The notes below the pieces were generated by a model. It was given only the letters and a program-made list of their open reading frames with translations. It was not told the origin of the DNA and did not search any database. Positions 55,458 through 64,000 of a stretch of 64,000 bases of DNA are shown here, piece by piece. Every line of letters starts with the position of its first letter. The stretch's first letter is position 1. Location: assembly GCA_025210475.1 (NCBI GenBank), contig JAOARW010000088.1:1-64000 (forward strand), in the 5' to 3' direction. The position numbers and the translations under genes were made by a program. The stretch is from Carboxylicivirga sp. Its GTDB lineage: Bacteria; Bacteroidota; Bacteroidia; Bacteroidales; Marinilabiliaceae.

Positions 55458-57104
55458 ATGAATAACAAGGTATACATTGTCATGATCATCTGCCTGATGC
55501 TATTCTCACGGGAAGGAATAGCGCAGATTTCGAAAGATGCATTGGCATCGGATTACAATAAGAATAAACCGGAACTGGAAGAGTGGTTGCAAGATGCTGG
55601 ATTTGGCTTATTTCTGCATTGGAGTATGGATAGCCAGTTAGGAACAGTTATCAGCCATACAATTGTGGGAAGTTCAGAGGATTATCAGGAACGTTATTAC
55701 AACGAATTACCAAAAACATTCAATCCAAAGGATTTTGATGCTATGGAAATGGCGCGTTTGGCGAAGTTGGCCGGCGCTAAATACATGGTATTAACCACCA
55801 AGCACCATAGCGGTTTTTGTATGTGGGATACAAAAACAACCGATTTCAACATTATGAATACCCCTTACGAAAAGGATATTGTGAAAGAGTATGTAGATGC
55901 CTGTCGTGCCATGGATTTAAAGGTTGGTTTCTATTACTCGCCTGAGGATTGGTTATTTCTGCGCAATAAAGGAGCTTTAATTAAACGTCGTAACCGTGAG
56001 GAAATAGCAAAACCTTTCCGCAAAGAGTACGATGTTTTTATGCAAGACCAGCTGCGGGAACTATTAACCAATTACGGAAAAATTGACGTCATGTTCCTTG
56101 ACGGTGGTTACTGGCCACCAGCAAAAACAATCTGTTGGAAGCTACAACCAGATATCTTAATCACTCGTGGTGCTTTAAATTCACCGGAGCAAACTGTTTC
56201 TGATTTGGCACGAGACGAGGCATGGGAAGCTTGCATCACCATGAACAATCAGTGGGCTTATAAACCTACCAATAAGAAAATAAAGCACGGTACACGTCTG
56301 ATCGAAATATTAATTGAAACCCGTTGTAAAGGTGGGGCATTAGTACTAAATGTGGGGCCGAAACCTAATGGTGAACTGGATATTGTTGAAGAGGAAAATT
56401 TACGCGAGGTAGCTGCCTGGAATTTCGTTCATCAGGAAGCATTGTACAATGTGCGTCCGTGGATTGTGACCAATGAAGGTAATATTTGGATGAGTCGCTC
56501 AAAAGAGAATAAGGCAGTTTATGCCTATATCACTAAGGTTGATTGGGAACGCGGTGATCGCAAAGAGTTCACACTCAAATCGGTTAAGGCAACTAAGGAT
56601 ACTAAGATCTCCGTAATCGGCCAGAATGATTTGGTATGTGAATACCAATACATAGTGCCGGATTCGCACCTTAAGCAAACCAATGAAGGACTTGAAATAT
56701 CGGTTGTACGAGCACAGCGCATCTACAATGCCAATGATTGGGATAACCCGATTGTTGTGAAACTGGAAAATGTTGAACCGGCCATGAATCCTGTTAAGGC
56801 AATAACAATTGATCCGGTCAGAACAAGTCCAACCACCATTCAAATGACGGGTTCTATTGAAAATGTAACGGATGGTGAAGCTTTGAAAGTTGGATTCCTG
56901 TATCGTGAATATGGTGGTTTCCACGAATCAATTTATAACGATCATTGGGACATGACCTCACTTAAGAAATACAAACCAGGTCAAAAGTTCGACAGCAACC
57001 TTAAAAAATTAGATCCTAAAAAGGATTACGAAATCAGGTCGGTTGTAGAGCAGAATGGAATTTTGATTCCGGGCAACATCATTCGTTGCAAAAAATTAAA
57101 GTAA
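55458..57104 (+). CDS. GH29 alpha-L-fucosidase
   Basis: This 548-residue protein has a signal peptide (LMLFSREGIAQ). The GH29 TIM barrel shows GFGLFLHWSMDSQLG, KYMVLTTKHHSGFCMWDT and the nucleophile Asp215 in DVMFLDGGYWP, followed by the C-terminal sandwich domain with ARDEAWEACITMNNQWAY. It releases alpha-L-fucose from glycans; subfamily preference is not clear. A purine-rich AGGGAAAGG lies 8 nt before the ATG, a good ribosome site by Bacteroidota standards, and the same purine-rich run precedes the GH20 gene. The protein is probably periplasmic, acting on imported oligosaccharides. Confidence 0.95.
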   Translation: MNNKVYIVMIICLMLFSREGIAQISKDALASDYNKNKPELEEWLQDAGFGLFLHWSMDSQLGTVISHTIVGSSEDYQERYYNELPKTFNPKDFDAMEMARLAKLAGAKYMVLTTKHHSGFCMWDTKTTDFNIMNTPYEKDIVKEYVDACRAMDLKVGFYYSPEDWLFLRNKGALIKRRNREEIAKPFRKEYDVFMQDQLRELLTNYGKIDVMFLDGGYWPPAKTICWKLQPDILITRGALNSPEQTVSDLARDEAWEACITMNNQWAYKPTNKKIKHGTRLIEILIETRCKGGALVLNVGPKPNGELDIVEEENLREVAAWNFVHQEALYNVRPWIVTNEGNIWMSRSKENKAVYAYITKVDWERGDRKEFTLKSVKATKDTKISVIGQNDLVCEYQYIVPDSHLKQTNEGLEISVVRAQRIYNANDWDNPIVVKLENVEPAMNPVKAITIDPVRTSPTTIQMTGSIENVTDGEALKVGFLYREYGGFHESIYNDHWDMTSLKKYKPGQKFDSNLKKLDPKKDYEIRSVVEQNGILIPGNIIRCKKLK

Positions 57105-57126
57105 GAATAGAAGGGAAAGGGACAAT

Positions 57127-59376
57127 ATGTCAGAAATGTTGGGGAAATACAAGTATCACTTTTTAATTTTTGCATTGTTAGCGGTAATGGTAACAATTGT
57201 AGGTATTCGGGTTGGCTTTATGCCAGCTAAGGAATGTCCGATTATACCAATACCCAATTCAATTAGTGGCAATCACGAGCAGATTAGTTTCAAAGGAATT
57301 AGTAAAATTATTGCGAGTGAAGAGCTGGCCCAAGGTATAAATCAACAATGTTCTGATTTATTATCGAATTACATATCAGGTGATTCAACAGATGGTATTG
57401 ATCTGTATTTATCAAAGGACGAATCTTTTACTCACGAGCAGTATAAGCTAGACATCAACGAGAAGGGTATATTTATCACCGCGAATAAGGGTGCAGGCTA
57501 TTTTTATGCCTTACAGTCACTAAAGCAGCTTCTTAGCATTAATAAAAATTATCTTCCAAGTATAAGTGTTAAGGATAATCCTCGCTTTAAATGGCGGGGA
57601 TTACATCTGGATGTAAGTCGGCACTTTTATGGAGTTGATAAAATCAAGGAGATACTTGATTGGATGGCTTTTTATAAAATGAATCGCTTTCATTGGCACT
57701 TGGTCGATGATCAGGGATGGCGTATTGAAATAAAGAAATACCCTGAATTAACATCGATAGGCAGCGTTCGCACAGAAACGGATGGAAGCACTTACGGCCC
57801 TTTCTATTATACCCATGAGCAAATAATAGACGTGGTACAATATGCAAGCGATCGTCATATTGAAGTCATTCCCGAAATAGAATTGCCAGGACACAGTACA
57901 AGTGCTTTGGCGGCCTATCCAAAGTTAGGTTGTCAGGAGAAAAACATTGAAGTGGGCAATACCTGGGGAGTTTATGATGATGTGTTTTGCGCCGGGAAAG
58001 AGGAAACATTTAGTTTTCTTGAAGATGTGTTGACAGAAGTTATGGGCATGTTCCCCTGCCAATACATACACATTGGAGCTGATGAGTGTCCGAAAAGCAG
58101 ATGGAAAGAGTGCTCTAAATGCCAGCGCCGCATTCAGGATAATCAACTGAAAGATGAGTATGAGTTGCAGGCCTATTTTGTTGAACGCATTGCTGATTTT
58201 CTAAAAGAGCATAATAAAAAGCTGATAGGTTGGGATGAGATACTGCAAGGCTACTTGGCCAAAGATGCAGTTGTTATGTCGTGGCATGGGATAGAGTGTG
58301 GAGAAATTGCTGTTCGAGGAGGCAATCCGGCAATCATGACTCCGCGTGAAGAATTGTATTTTGATAAATACCAGGGTGATAGCGAAGCTGAGCCATTGGC
58401 CATTGGCGGTTATATTCCTTTAAAAACCGTTTATGATTGTGAACCTATGCCTGAACGATTAAGTAAAGCAGAAGAGCAGCTGGTTTTAGGTGTACAAGCC
58501 AACTTGTGGACCGAGCACATTCACACCGAAGCACATCTTGATTATATGCTAATGCCCCGCATGCAGGCCCTGGCAGAGGTAGCCTGGACGAATAGTGACA
58601 AAAAAAACTGGAAAGGTTTTCAACAACGGCTATTGCAACATTATCCGATTTTAGATAAACAAGGAGTTAATTACCACATAGCTTTACCGGAAGGGGTTTC
58701 TAATACCGAAGTGATTACATCTAATGAGAAGCTTTGTTTTAAAGTTTCAGATCCTAATGTAAATATGTACCTTAAGCAGAATGGTAAGCCGGCAGAGATT
58801 TTCAATGGAAAATACAAAGCCACCCAGTCAGAGATGATTGAGGTTTATAGCCAGTTGCCAGGAGGTAAAAAAAGCACTTCCAGAAAGATCAATATCAGAA
58901 AAATGGCACCCCTGAAAGTTGTAAATCCTGAAGGAGTTAAAGGACCTGGTTTGAGATGCCGTTGGACAAAAGCTGAAATGAAAACTGAAACGGAAGTAAT
59001 GGATTACCAGTGGCAAAACAGCATTAAGGTGAAAGATCCTTCAAAAGCCCGTGATTGTTTAAACAGCGGAGAGAAGGGGGTGATTACTTTAAGCGGCTAT
59101 TTAAAAGTGCCAAAAACAGGAGTCTACGAGTTTGAAGGACATCCGGATTGGTTAAGGATAGATCAGCAGCTTGTTATGGATAACTCACAAAACTCCAAAA
59201 GGATTATGTATAGGGGGCAAATTGCTTTACAAAAGGGCTGGCACCGTATTCAAGCTGTATATTTAATCAGGGATTTTCTGTCGATGCCGGATAGTAAAAT
59301 TAAAACGGATTTAATGTGGCGAATGAAAAGCAGAGAATGGGAAAATATTAAATCCTATTGCTATGATGCTAATTGA
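57127..59376 (+). CDS. GH20 beta-N-acetylhexosaminidase with C-terminal PA14-like domain
   Basis: This 749-residue protein has an N-terminal membrane or signal segment at about 10-30. The GH20b-like domain (about 40-150) precedes the catalytic barrel, with WRGLHLDVSRHFYGVDKIKE, MNRFHWHLVDDQGWRIEIK and the catalytic Asp319-Glu320 pair in HIGADECPKSRWKECSKCQ. The last 150 residues look like a PA14-type carbohydrate-binding module (SGYLKVPKTGVYEFEGHPDW). It removes terminal GlcNAc or GalNAc by substrate-assisted catalysis. It follows the fucosidase by 22 nt, so the two are surely co-transcribed. The N-terminal segment lacks a clear cleavage site, so it may stay membrane-anchored. Confidence 0.93.
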   Translation: MSEMLGKYKYHFLIFALLAVMVTIVGIRVGFMPAKECPIIPIPNSISGNHEQISFKGISKIIASEELAQGINQQCSDLLSNYISGDSTDGIDLYLSKDESFTHEQYKLDINEKGIFITANKGAGYFYALQSLKQLLSINKNYLPSISVKDNPRFKWRGLHLDVSRHFYGVDKIKEILDWMAFYKMNRFHWHLVDDQGWRIEIKKYPELTSIGSVRTETDGSTYGPFYYTHEQIIDVVQYASDRHIEVIPEIELPGHSTSALAAYPKLGCQEKNIEVGNTWGVYDDVFCAGKEETFSFLEDVLTEVMGMFPCQYIHIGADECPKSRWKECSKCQRRIQDNQLKDEYELQAYFVERIADFLKEHNKKLIGWDEILQGYLAKDAVVMSWHGIECGEIAVRGGNPAIMTPREELYFDKYQGDSEAEPLAIGGYIPLKTVYDCEPMPERLSKAEEQLVLGVQANLWTEHIHTEAHLDYMLMPRMQALAEVAWTNSDKKNWKGFQQRLLQHYPILDKQGVNYHIALPEGVSNTEVITSNEKLCFKVSDPNVNMYLKQNGKPAEIFNGKYKATQSEMIEVYSQLPGGKKSTSRKINIRKMAPLKVVNPEGVKGPGLRCRWTKAEMKTETEVMDYQWQNSIKVKDPSKARDCLNSGEKGVITLSGYLKVPKTGVYEFEGHPDWLRIDQQLVMDNSQNSKRIMYRGQIALQKGWHRIQAVYLIRDFLSMPDSKIKTDLMWRMKSREWENIKSYCYDAN

Positions 59377-59404
59377 TATTGGAGGAACTTTAATCAATAA
59401 ATTC

Positions 59405-59564
59405 CCGGAGGTTTGCCTCCGGTGCAATTTTTTCTCCCTGAATTTCAGGGGAGATGGCCGATTTATCGGTCAGAGGGGTTAATAAAGAAAACTGGGTTTT
59501 CTGCGATAAAAGAAATAAAGTCGCCGAAATACCCCGCAGGCTTGCCTCGGGGATAGATGACTTT
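59405..59564. repeat. Cluster of short intergenic palindromes and a nested cruciform
   Basis: CCGGAGG-TTTG-CCTCCGG (59405-59422) is followed by a T-run and may terminate the GH29-GH20 transcript. TCTCCCTG/CAGGGGAGA (59433-59454), GGCCGAT-TT-ATCGGTC (59456-59471) and CCCCG/CGGGG with inner AGGC/GCCT (59532-59552) follow, the last enclosed by AAAGTC/GACTTT (59517-59564). No gene is seen in 59377-59634. Confidence 0.6.
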
Positions 59565-59634
59565 AGGAGTTATCTTTATTTGAAGGAATAATAGAGAAGA
59601 ACAACGTAATAATAAGAATTGATAAATCAGAACT

Positions 59635-62001
59635 ATGAAATCGATTGGAGTGATTTTTTGTTTGTTGTGGCTGTCCTTAACGGGTTTTGCTCAACAACAA
59701 TTATTTATCTCAAACAATGGGAGCGATAATAATCAGGGTACCAAAGAGAGCCCGGTAGCTACTTTACAAAAAGCTGTTGAGCTTTATCGTCAGAGTGGAG
59801 AAAAAGGAAATACGGAAATAATTTTCCGAGAAGGAATTTATTATTTTAATCAGACGGTTGAATTAAAGGCGGGCGATTCAGGACTGGATAAATTACCATT
59901 AGTTATAAAAGCTTATGGTGACGAAGAAGTTGTTTTGGATGCCGGAACCAATTTAAAACTGGATTGGAAACCATACAAAAAAGGGATTTATCGGGCAAAA
60001 GTAAATCAGGATGTTTCGCGCTTTGAACAGTTTTATGTGAATGGTGAGCAAAAAGTTCTGGCTCGCTACCCCAATTACAACGCTTCCATTTCGCCTTATG
60101 GAGGTTGGGCGGCTGATGCTGTTGATGCCAAACGACTCAAAAAACTTAAAGGCCTCGAAGGTGCTTATTACCATGTAATCCATGCGGCTCGCTGGGGTGG
60201 TTTTCATTATCAGATTTCAGCCGTCGATAAAAAAGGTAATCCAACTCTGGAAGGAGGCTGGCAAAATAACCGCCCGGAGAATGGGTTGCATAAAAAATTC
60301 AGAATGATTGAAAATACTCTGGCCGAATTGGATGCACCCAACGAATGGTATTTTGATGGTGAGTACATTTATTTTTATCCGGCTGAGTCATCAGAGTTAA
60401 AAGCGAACTACGAAGCAGATGGTATTTCTGAGATCATTACAATGAAAGGTTCAGAAGCAAAACCTGTGAAAAATATCACATTAAAGAATCTGAACTTTAA
60501 ACACACTGCACGCACCTTTATGGAAAGCAAAGAGCAATTACTACGCAGTGATTGGGCGATTTACAGAGGCGGTGCGGTTTTAATGGATGGAGCTGAAAAC
60601 TGTTTGGTGACGCAATGTAATTTTTACCAACTGGGAGGTAATGCTGTATTTGTAAGCAACTATGCTCGCAACATTGAAGTCAGTTCTTGCCACATGGCTA
60701 ACATTGGTGCCAGCGGTGTTTGTTTTGTTGGTAGTGCCGATGCTGTTCGCAGTCCGAATTTTCATTACAAGGAATACACAAAGTATGAGGATTTGGATTT
60801 GGAAATTGGTCCTAAAACCAACGAATATCCGGCCAGTTGTAAGGCACATGACAACCTGATTCATGATATCGGTACCGTTGAGAAACAAACGGCAGCAGTT
60901 CAGATAGCCATGGCAATGGATATTACCGTCAGCCACAACAGTATTTATAATTGCTCCCGCGCAGGTATCAACGTTGGCGACGGAACCTGGGGTGGACACG
61001 TCATTGAGTATAACGATGTATTTAAAACTGTACAGGAAACCAGCGACCATGGTTCATTTAACTCATGGGGACGTGATCGTTTTTGGCAGCCAAATCGTAA
61101 GCAAATTGACGCCAATGTTGCCAAACATCCTGGCCTGGAGTTATTAGACGCCATTCATACCACCGTTATTCGCAATAACCGCATGCGTTGCGATCATGGT
61201 TGGGACATTGACCTGGATGATGGTTCAACAAACTATCATGTATATAATAACCTGTGTTTAAATAATGGAATTAAGTTGCGCGAAGGTTTCCACCGGGTTG
61301 TTGACAATAACATTTGTGTAAACAATTCATTGCATCCACATGTGTGGCAAAAGAACAGTGGTGATGTCGTAAGCCGCAATATTTTTGGATCATACTATTA
61401 TCCGATTGCCATGAAGGATCATTGGGGAACTTTCCTTGACTTGAACTTATTCGATATTGGAGAAAAACCAAGTAATATGAATGAATTCGATCGTGATCAG
61501 CGTTCTGTTATCGCCAATCCTTTATTTATCGATCCGGCTAATGTCGACTACCGGGTTAAAGGCAATTCGCCGGCTTTGGCTTTAGGATTTCAAAACTTTG
61601 AGATGGATAAATTTGGGGTGGTATCACCATTTTTAAAGGCCAAGGCCGAAACACCTGAATTCCCTGAATATATGGCCGGATTGCAGCCGGGAGCAAAACC
61701 ATCGCGTGATAATTCGGTGCATGAATGGCTGGGGGGTAAAGTGAAAAACCTGGTTGGTTTAGGAGAAGTTTCTGCCACTGGTATGCATGATGAAACAGGT
61801 GTATTTATTGTTGAAGTGCCTAAAGGTAGTATGCTTGAGAAATTTGGGTTTAAAGCCAATGATGTAATTCTGGATTTTTGGGGACAGGAAACGCATAATG
61901 TAGAGCGTTTAATGGATCACTATAAAAATCGTTTGAAAAACAAGAAAACACCGCTTGGTGTATGGCGCGATCAGCAAAAGACTGAAGTCTTTGTAGAGTA
62001 A
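59635..62001 (+). CDS. Secreted right-handed beta-helix protein, GH141-like, with C-terminal PDZ-like domain
   Basis: This 788-residue protein has a signal peptide (LLWLSLTGFAQQ). The start QLFISNNGSDNNQGTKESPV and the repeated short strands (ITLKNLNFKHTA, CLVTQCNFYQLGGNAV, IEVSSCHMANIGASGV) are those of right-handed parallel beta-helix enzymes. The layout, with a beta-helix, an inserted domain and a C-terminal PDZ-like end (about 690-788, EKFGFKANDVILDFWGQETH), resembles family GH141, which includes an alpha-L-fucosidase and a xylanase. Polysaccharide lyases also use this fold, so the activity is uncertain. Within a PUL containing a GH29 fucosidase, a second fucose- or uronate-related activity is plausible. 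It is followed 30 nt later by the GH2 gene. Confidence 0.7.
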   Translation: MKSIGVIFCLLWLSLTGFAQQQLFISNNGSDNNQGTKESPVATLQKAVELYRQSGEKGNTEIIFREGIYYFNQTVELKAGDSGLDKLPLVIKAYGDEEVVLDAGTNLKLDWKPYKKGIYRAKVNQDVSRFEQFYVNGEQKVLARYPNYNASISPYGGWAADAVDAKRLKKLKGLEGAYYHVIHAARWGGFHYQISAVDKKGNPTLEGGWQNNRPENGLHKKFRMIENTLAELDAPNEWYFDGEYIYFYPAESSELKANYEADGISEIITMKGSEAKPVKNITLKNLNFKHTARTFMESKEQLLRSDWAIYRGGAVLMDGAENCLVTQCNFYQLGGNAVFVSNYARNIEVSSCHMANIGASGVCFVGSADAVRSPNFHYKEYTKYEDLDLEIGPKTNEYPASCKAHDNLIHDIGTVEKQTAAVQIAMAMDITVSHNSIYNCSRAGINVGDGTWGGHVIEYNDVFKTVQETSDHGSFNSWGRDRFWQPNRKQIDANVAKHPGLELLDAIHTTVIRNNRMRCDHGWDIDLDDGSTNYHVYNNLCLNNGIKLREGFHRVVDNNICVNNSLHPHVWQKNSGDVVSRNIFGSYYYPIAMKDHWGTFLDLNLFDIGEKPSNMNEFDRDQRSVIANPLFIDPANVDYRVKGNSPALALGFQNFEMDKFGVVSPFLKAKAETPEFPEYMAGLQPGAKPSRDNSVHEWLGGKVKNLVGLGEVSATGMHDETGVFIVEVPKGSMLEKFGFKANDVILDFWGQETHNVERLMDHYKNRLKNKKTPLGVWRDQQKTEVFVE

Positions 62002-62031
62002 CTAATACATACTAAATAAAAATAGAAAAGG

Positions 62032-63852
62032 ATGAGAGTACTATTGACTGCTTTAGTTCATGTCTTTGCTTTAACAACAATTTTAGCACAAACAGATTTA
62101 AAGCAAAACACGTGGTCGAGAGAGAAGATGTCGTTAAATGGTAAGTGGAATGTAATTGTCGATCCATACGATAATGGAAGTTACAGCTACCGCCTGGACC
62201 GTTTCGACGAAATGAGTCGTTCACCGCGATCGGCTTATTACATGGATGCCAAAGTAAAGGATAAAACCGATAGATTAGAATACAATTTCGATACAGCGGA
62301 AACTTTAATGGTTCCGGGCTCGTGGAATATGCAAAACGATAAATACTACTGGTACGAAGGTTCCATGTGGTATCGTCGATTGTTTACTTACGAGAAAAAA
62401 GCTGAGAGTAATCGTGTATTTGTTCGCTTCGAAGGAGCCAATTATCACACACATGTATATCTGAATGGTAAAAAGTTAGGCCAGCATGTTGGTGGATTTA
62501 CTCCATTCGAATTTGATGTGACTGATGTATTGCGCGAAGGAGAAAACTCATTGGTTGTTGTGATTAACAACATGCGTCATCGCGATGGGGTACCAACTGT
62601 AAATACCGATTGGTTTAACTATGGCGGATTAACGCGCGATGTTTTTGTATATGAGTTACCGGAGAAACACATTGCTGATTATAAGATTCAGCTGAAAAAA
62701 GATCAACTCAAAGAAATAGGTGTTGAGATTGCCACTAAAGGCTTGAAAGCAGGGGAGATGGTTACTTTAAACATTCCTGAACTACGCATTAACAAAACAT
62801 TTGCTATTGATGCCCAGGGTAAAGTTGCTACCTCAATTAAGGTGAAGAAGGTTTCTTACTGGAGTCCCGAGAATCCAAAGCTTTACAATGTTGAGTTAAT
62901 TGCAGGTAACGATAAGATTAGTGATAAGATTGGTTTCCGTACCATTGCCGTTGAAGGATCAAAAATCTTGCTTAACGGGAAAGAAGTATTCCTAAAAGGG
63001 ATTTCTATTCACGAAGAGAATCCTGTACGTGGCGACCGCGCTTTCAGCATGGACGATGCACGTACCATGTTGGGATGGGCTAAAGAACTGGGTTGTAACT
63101 TTGTTCGTTTGGCGCACTACCCGCACAATGAAAACATGGTTCGCCTGGCCGATGAAATGGGCATGTTGGTATGGGAAGAAAACCCGGTATACTGGACCAT
63201 TGCATGGGACAATGAAGAAACGTATAAAAATGCCGAAAACCAATTGGCTGAAGTAATGACTCGCGATAAGAACCGTGCTAGTGTAATTATTTGGTCAATG
63301 GCCAATGAAACACCTCCGGGCGAAGCGCGCGACGAATTCTTAAAGCGATTGGTGTCTTTTACAAGAGCCAATGACAGTGAGCGTTTAATCAGCATGGCTA
63401 TGGAGAAACGCAAAGATAAAACGAACAAGAAAATCATGATTGTTGACGATCGCTTTGCTGAGTTTGTTGACCTATTAAGTTTCAACGAATACATTGGTTG
63501 GTACACAGGTAAGCCAGAAGATTGTGATAAAATTCAATGGAAAATTATGTACGATAAACCTGTAATTATTTCTGAATTTGGAGGTGGTGCTTTAGCCGGA
63601 TTCCACGGTGATGAGAAAACGCAGTGGACCGAAGAGTTTCAGGCAGCTATTTACCGCGAGCAGGTAAAAATGTTGTCGAAAATTCCACAATGGGCTGGTG
63701 CAACACCTTGGATATTAACTGACTTTCGCTCACCTCGCCGTCCATTGGGAGGCATCCAGGATGGTTATAATCGTAAAGGCTTAATATCTGAAACTGGAGA
63801 TAAAAAGAAAGCTTTTTATATCTTACAGAAGTTTTACGAAAGTAAAAAGTAA
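62032..63852 (+). CDS. GH2 family glycosidase, beta-glucuronidase-like
   Basis: This 606-residue protein has a signal peptide (ALTTILAQ). It has the three-domain GH2 core: sugar-binding sandwich (about 30-210), immunoglobulin-like domain and TIM barrel, without the extra C-terminal domains of LacZ. The acid/base is Glu426 (WSMANETPPGE) and the nucleophile Glu515 (IISEFGGGALAGFHG). The NxK motif of beta-glucuronidases (Asn580, Lys582 in DGYNRKGLISE) is present, which favours glucuronide over galactoside; some beta-galactosidases of this size also carry it. It lies 30 nt after the GH141-like gene and ends 148 nt before the window edge, where the next gene seems to start. Confidence 0.88.
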   Translation: MRVLLTALVHVFALTTILAQTDLKQNTWSREKMSLNGKWNVIVDPYDNGSYSYRLDRFDEMSRSPRSAYYMDAKVKDKTDRLEYNFDTAETLMVPGSWNMQNDKYYWYEGSMWYRRLFTYEKKAESNRVFVRFEGANYHTHVYLNGKKLGQHVGGFTPFEFDVTDVLREGENSLVVVINNMRHRDGVPTVNTDWFNYGGLTRDVFVYELPEKHIADYKIQLKKDQLKEIGVEIATKGLKAGEMVTLNIPELRINKTFAIDAQGKVATSIKVKKVSYWSPENPKLYNVELIAGNDKISDKIGFRTIAVEGSKILLNGKEVFLKGISIHEENPVRGDRAFSMDDARTMLGWAKELGCNFVRLAHYPHNENMVRLADEMGMLVWEENPVYWTIAWDNEETYKNAENQLAEVMTRDKNRASVIIWSMANETPPGEARDEFLKRLVSFTRANDSERLISMAMEKRKDKTNKKIMIVDDRFAEFVDLLSFNEYIGWYTGKPEDCDKIQWKIMYDKPVIISEFGGGALAGFHGDEKTQWTEEFQAAIYREQVKMLSKIPQWAGATPWILTDFRSPRRPLGGIQDGYNRKGLISETGDKKKAFYILQKFYESKK

Positions 63853-63993
63853 TACCTTCATAACAAGCGAATGATTTTGTAATCGGATTCGTTTTGTAGC
63901 AGGTTATATTATTCTGTAATTCAAATAATAAAGTTGGGGTTGATTAATAACACTATTAATCAGTCCTGACTTTTGTTAGATAAATCCACTAAG

Positions 63994-64000
63994 ATGAAAA
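63994..64000 (+). CDS. Start of a further gene (partial at right edge)
   Basis: The window ends in ATGAAAA preceded by CACTAAG, a common Bacteroidota start (Met-Lys). Only two codons are visible, so no product can be given. It probably continues the PUL. Confidence 0.4.

Noticed and set aside
56499-56924. Minus-strand open frame of 141 codons opposite the GH29 gene
   Set aside because: Antisense shadow of the fucosidase with low-complexity composition.
60580-61050. Minus-strand open frame of 156 codons opposite the GH141-like gene
   Set aside because: It runs antisense to a well-supported gene and has no signal peptide, domain or start context.

Overview
The window looks like a chromosomal segment of a marine-type, polysaccharide-degrading member of the Bacteroidota, probably near Marinilabiliales/Prolixibacteraceae. 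This is inferred from low GC, SusC/SusD-like proteins, two hybrid two-component systems (HTCS), a type IX secretion (T9SS) C-terminal sorting domain, TAnnTTTG-type -7 promoter elements, menaquinone genes, and few Shine-Dalgarno sequences. No rRNA, tRNA, CRISPR array, prophage or complete insertion sequence was seen.

Layout. 1-4.2 kb: the tail of a group II intron-type reverse transcriptase, a beta-barrel-like envelope protein, a solitary chemoreceptor-like protein, then a MarC/SugE/DJ-1 group. 4.2-7.8 kb (minus): menF-menD-menB for menaquinone. 8.1-13.8 kb (plus): a GAF protein, polyphosphate kinase ppk1, and an HD phosphohydrolase fused to a Pycsar-effector-like membrane domain. 14.0-26.9 kb: a LacI-controlled locus with a TonB receptor, Na+/solute symporter, GT4 glycosyltransferase, GH13_18 phosphorylase, GH38 alpha-mannosidase and glycerate kinase. 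27.2-36.1 kb: a TPR-like secreted protein, an unknown membrane protein, an MFS transporter and a soluble hybrid kinase with nine PAS domains. 36.3-63.9 kb: a polysaccharide utilisation locus (PUL) with a divergent GH2 beta-galactosidase, two HTCS regulators in tandem, a SusC/SusD pair, a T9SS-sorted PI-PLC-like protein, GH29, GH20, a GH141-like beta-helix protein and a second GH2. It probably continues past the right edge.

How the genes work together. The most interesting unit is the 14-27 kb locus. GH13_18 includes glucosylglycerate phosphorylase, GH38 enzymes release alpha-mannose, glycerate kinase consumes the expected glycerate product, and the GT4 resembles mannosylglucosylglycerate synthases. 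My model is a self-contained system for uptake, breakdown and possibly synthesis of the compatible solute mannosylglucosylglycerate or glucosylglycerate. The GT4 and glycerate kinase genes share an identical 14-nt leader motif. In the PUL, the fucosidase, hexosaminidase, beta-galactosidase and glucuronidase-like enzymes point to a fucosylated, amino-sugar- and uronate-containing glycan, sensed by the HTCS proteins and imported by SusCD. Several intergenic regions carry clusters of short perfect palindromes that no gene explains.
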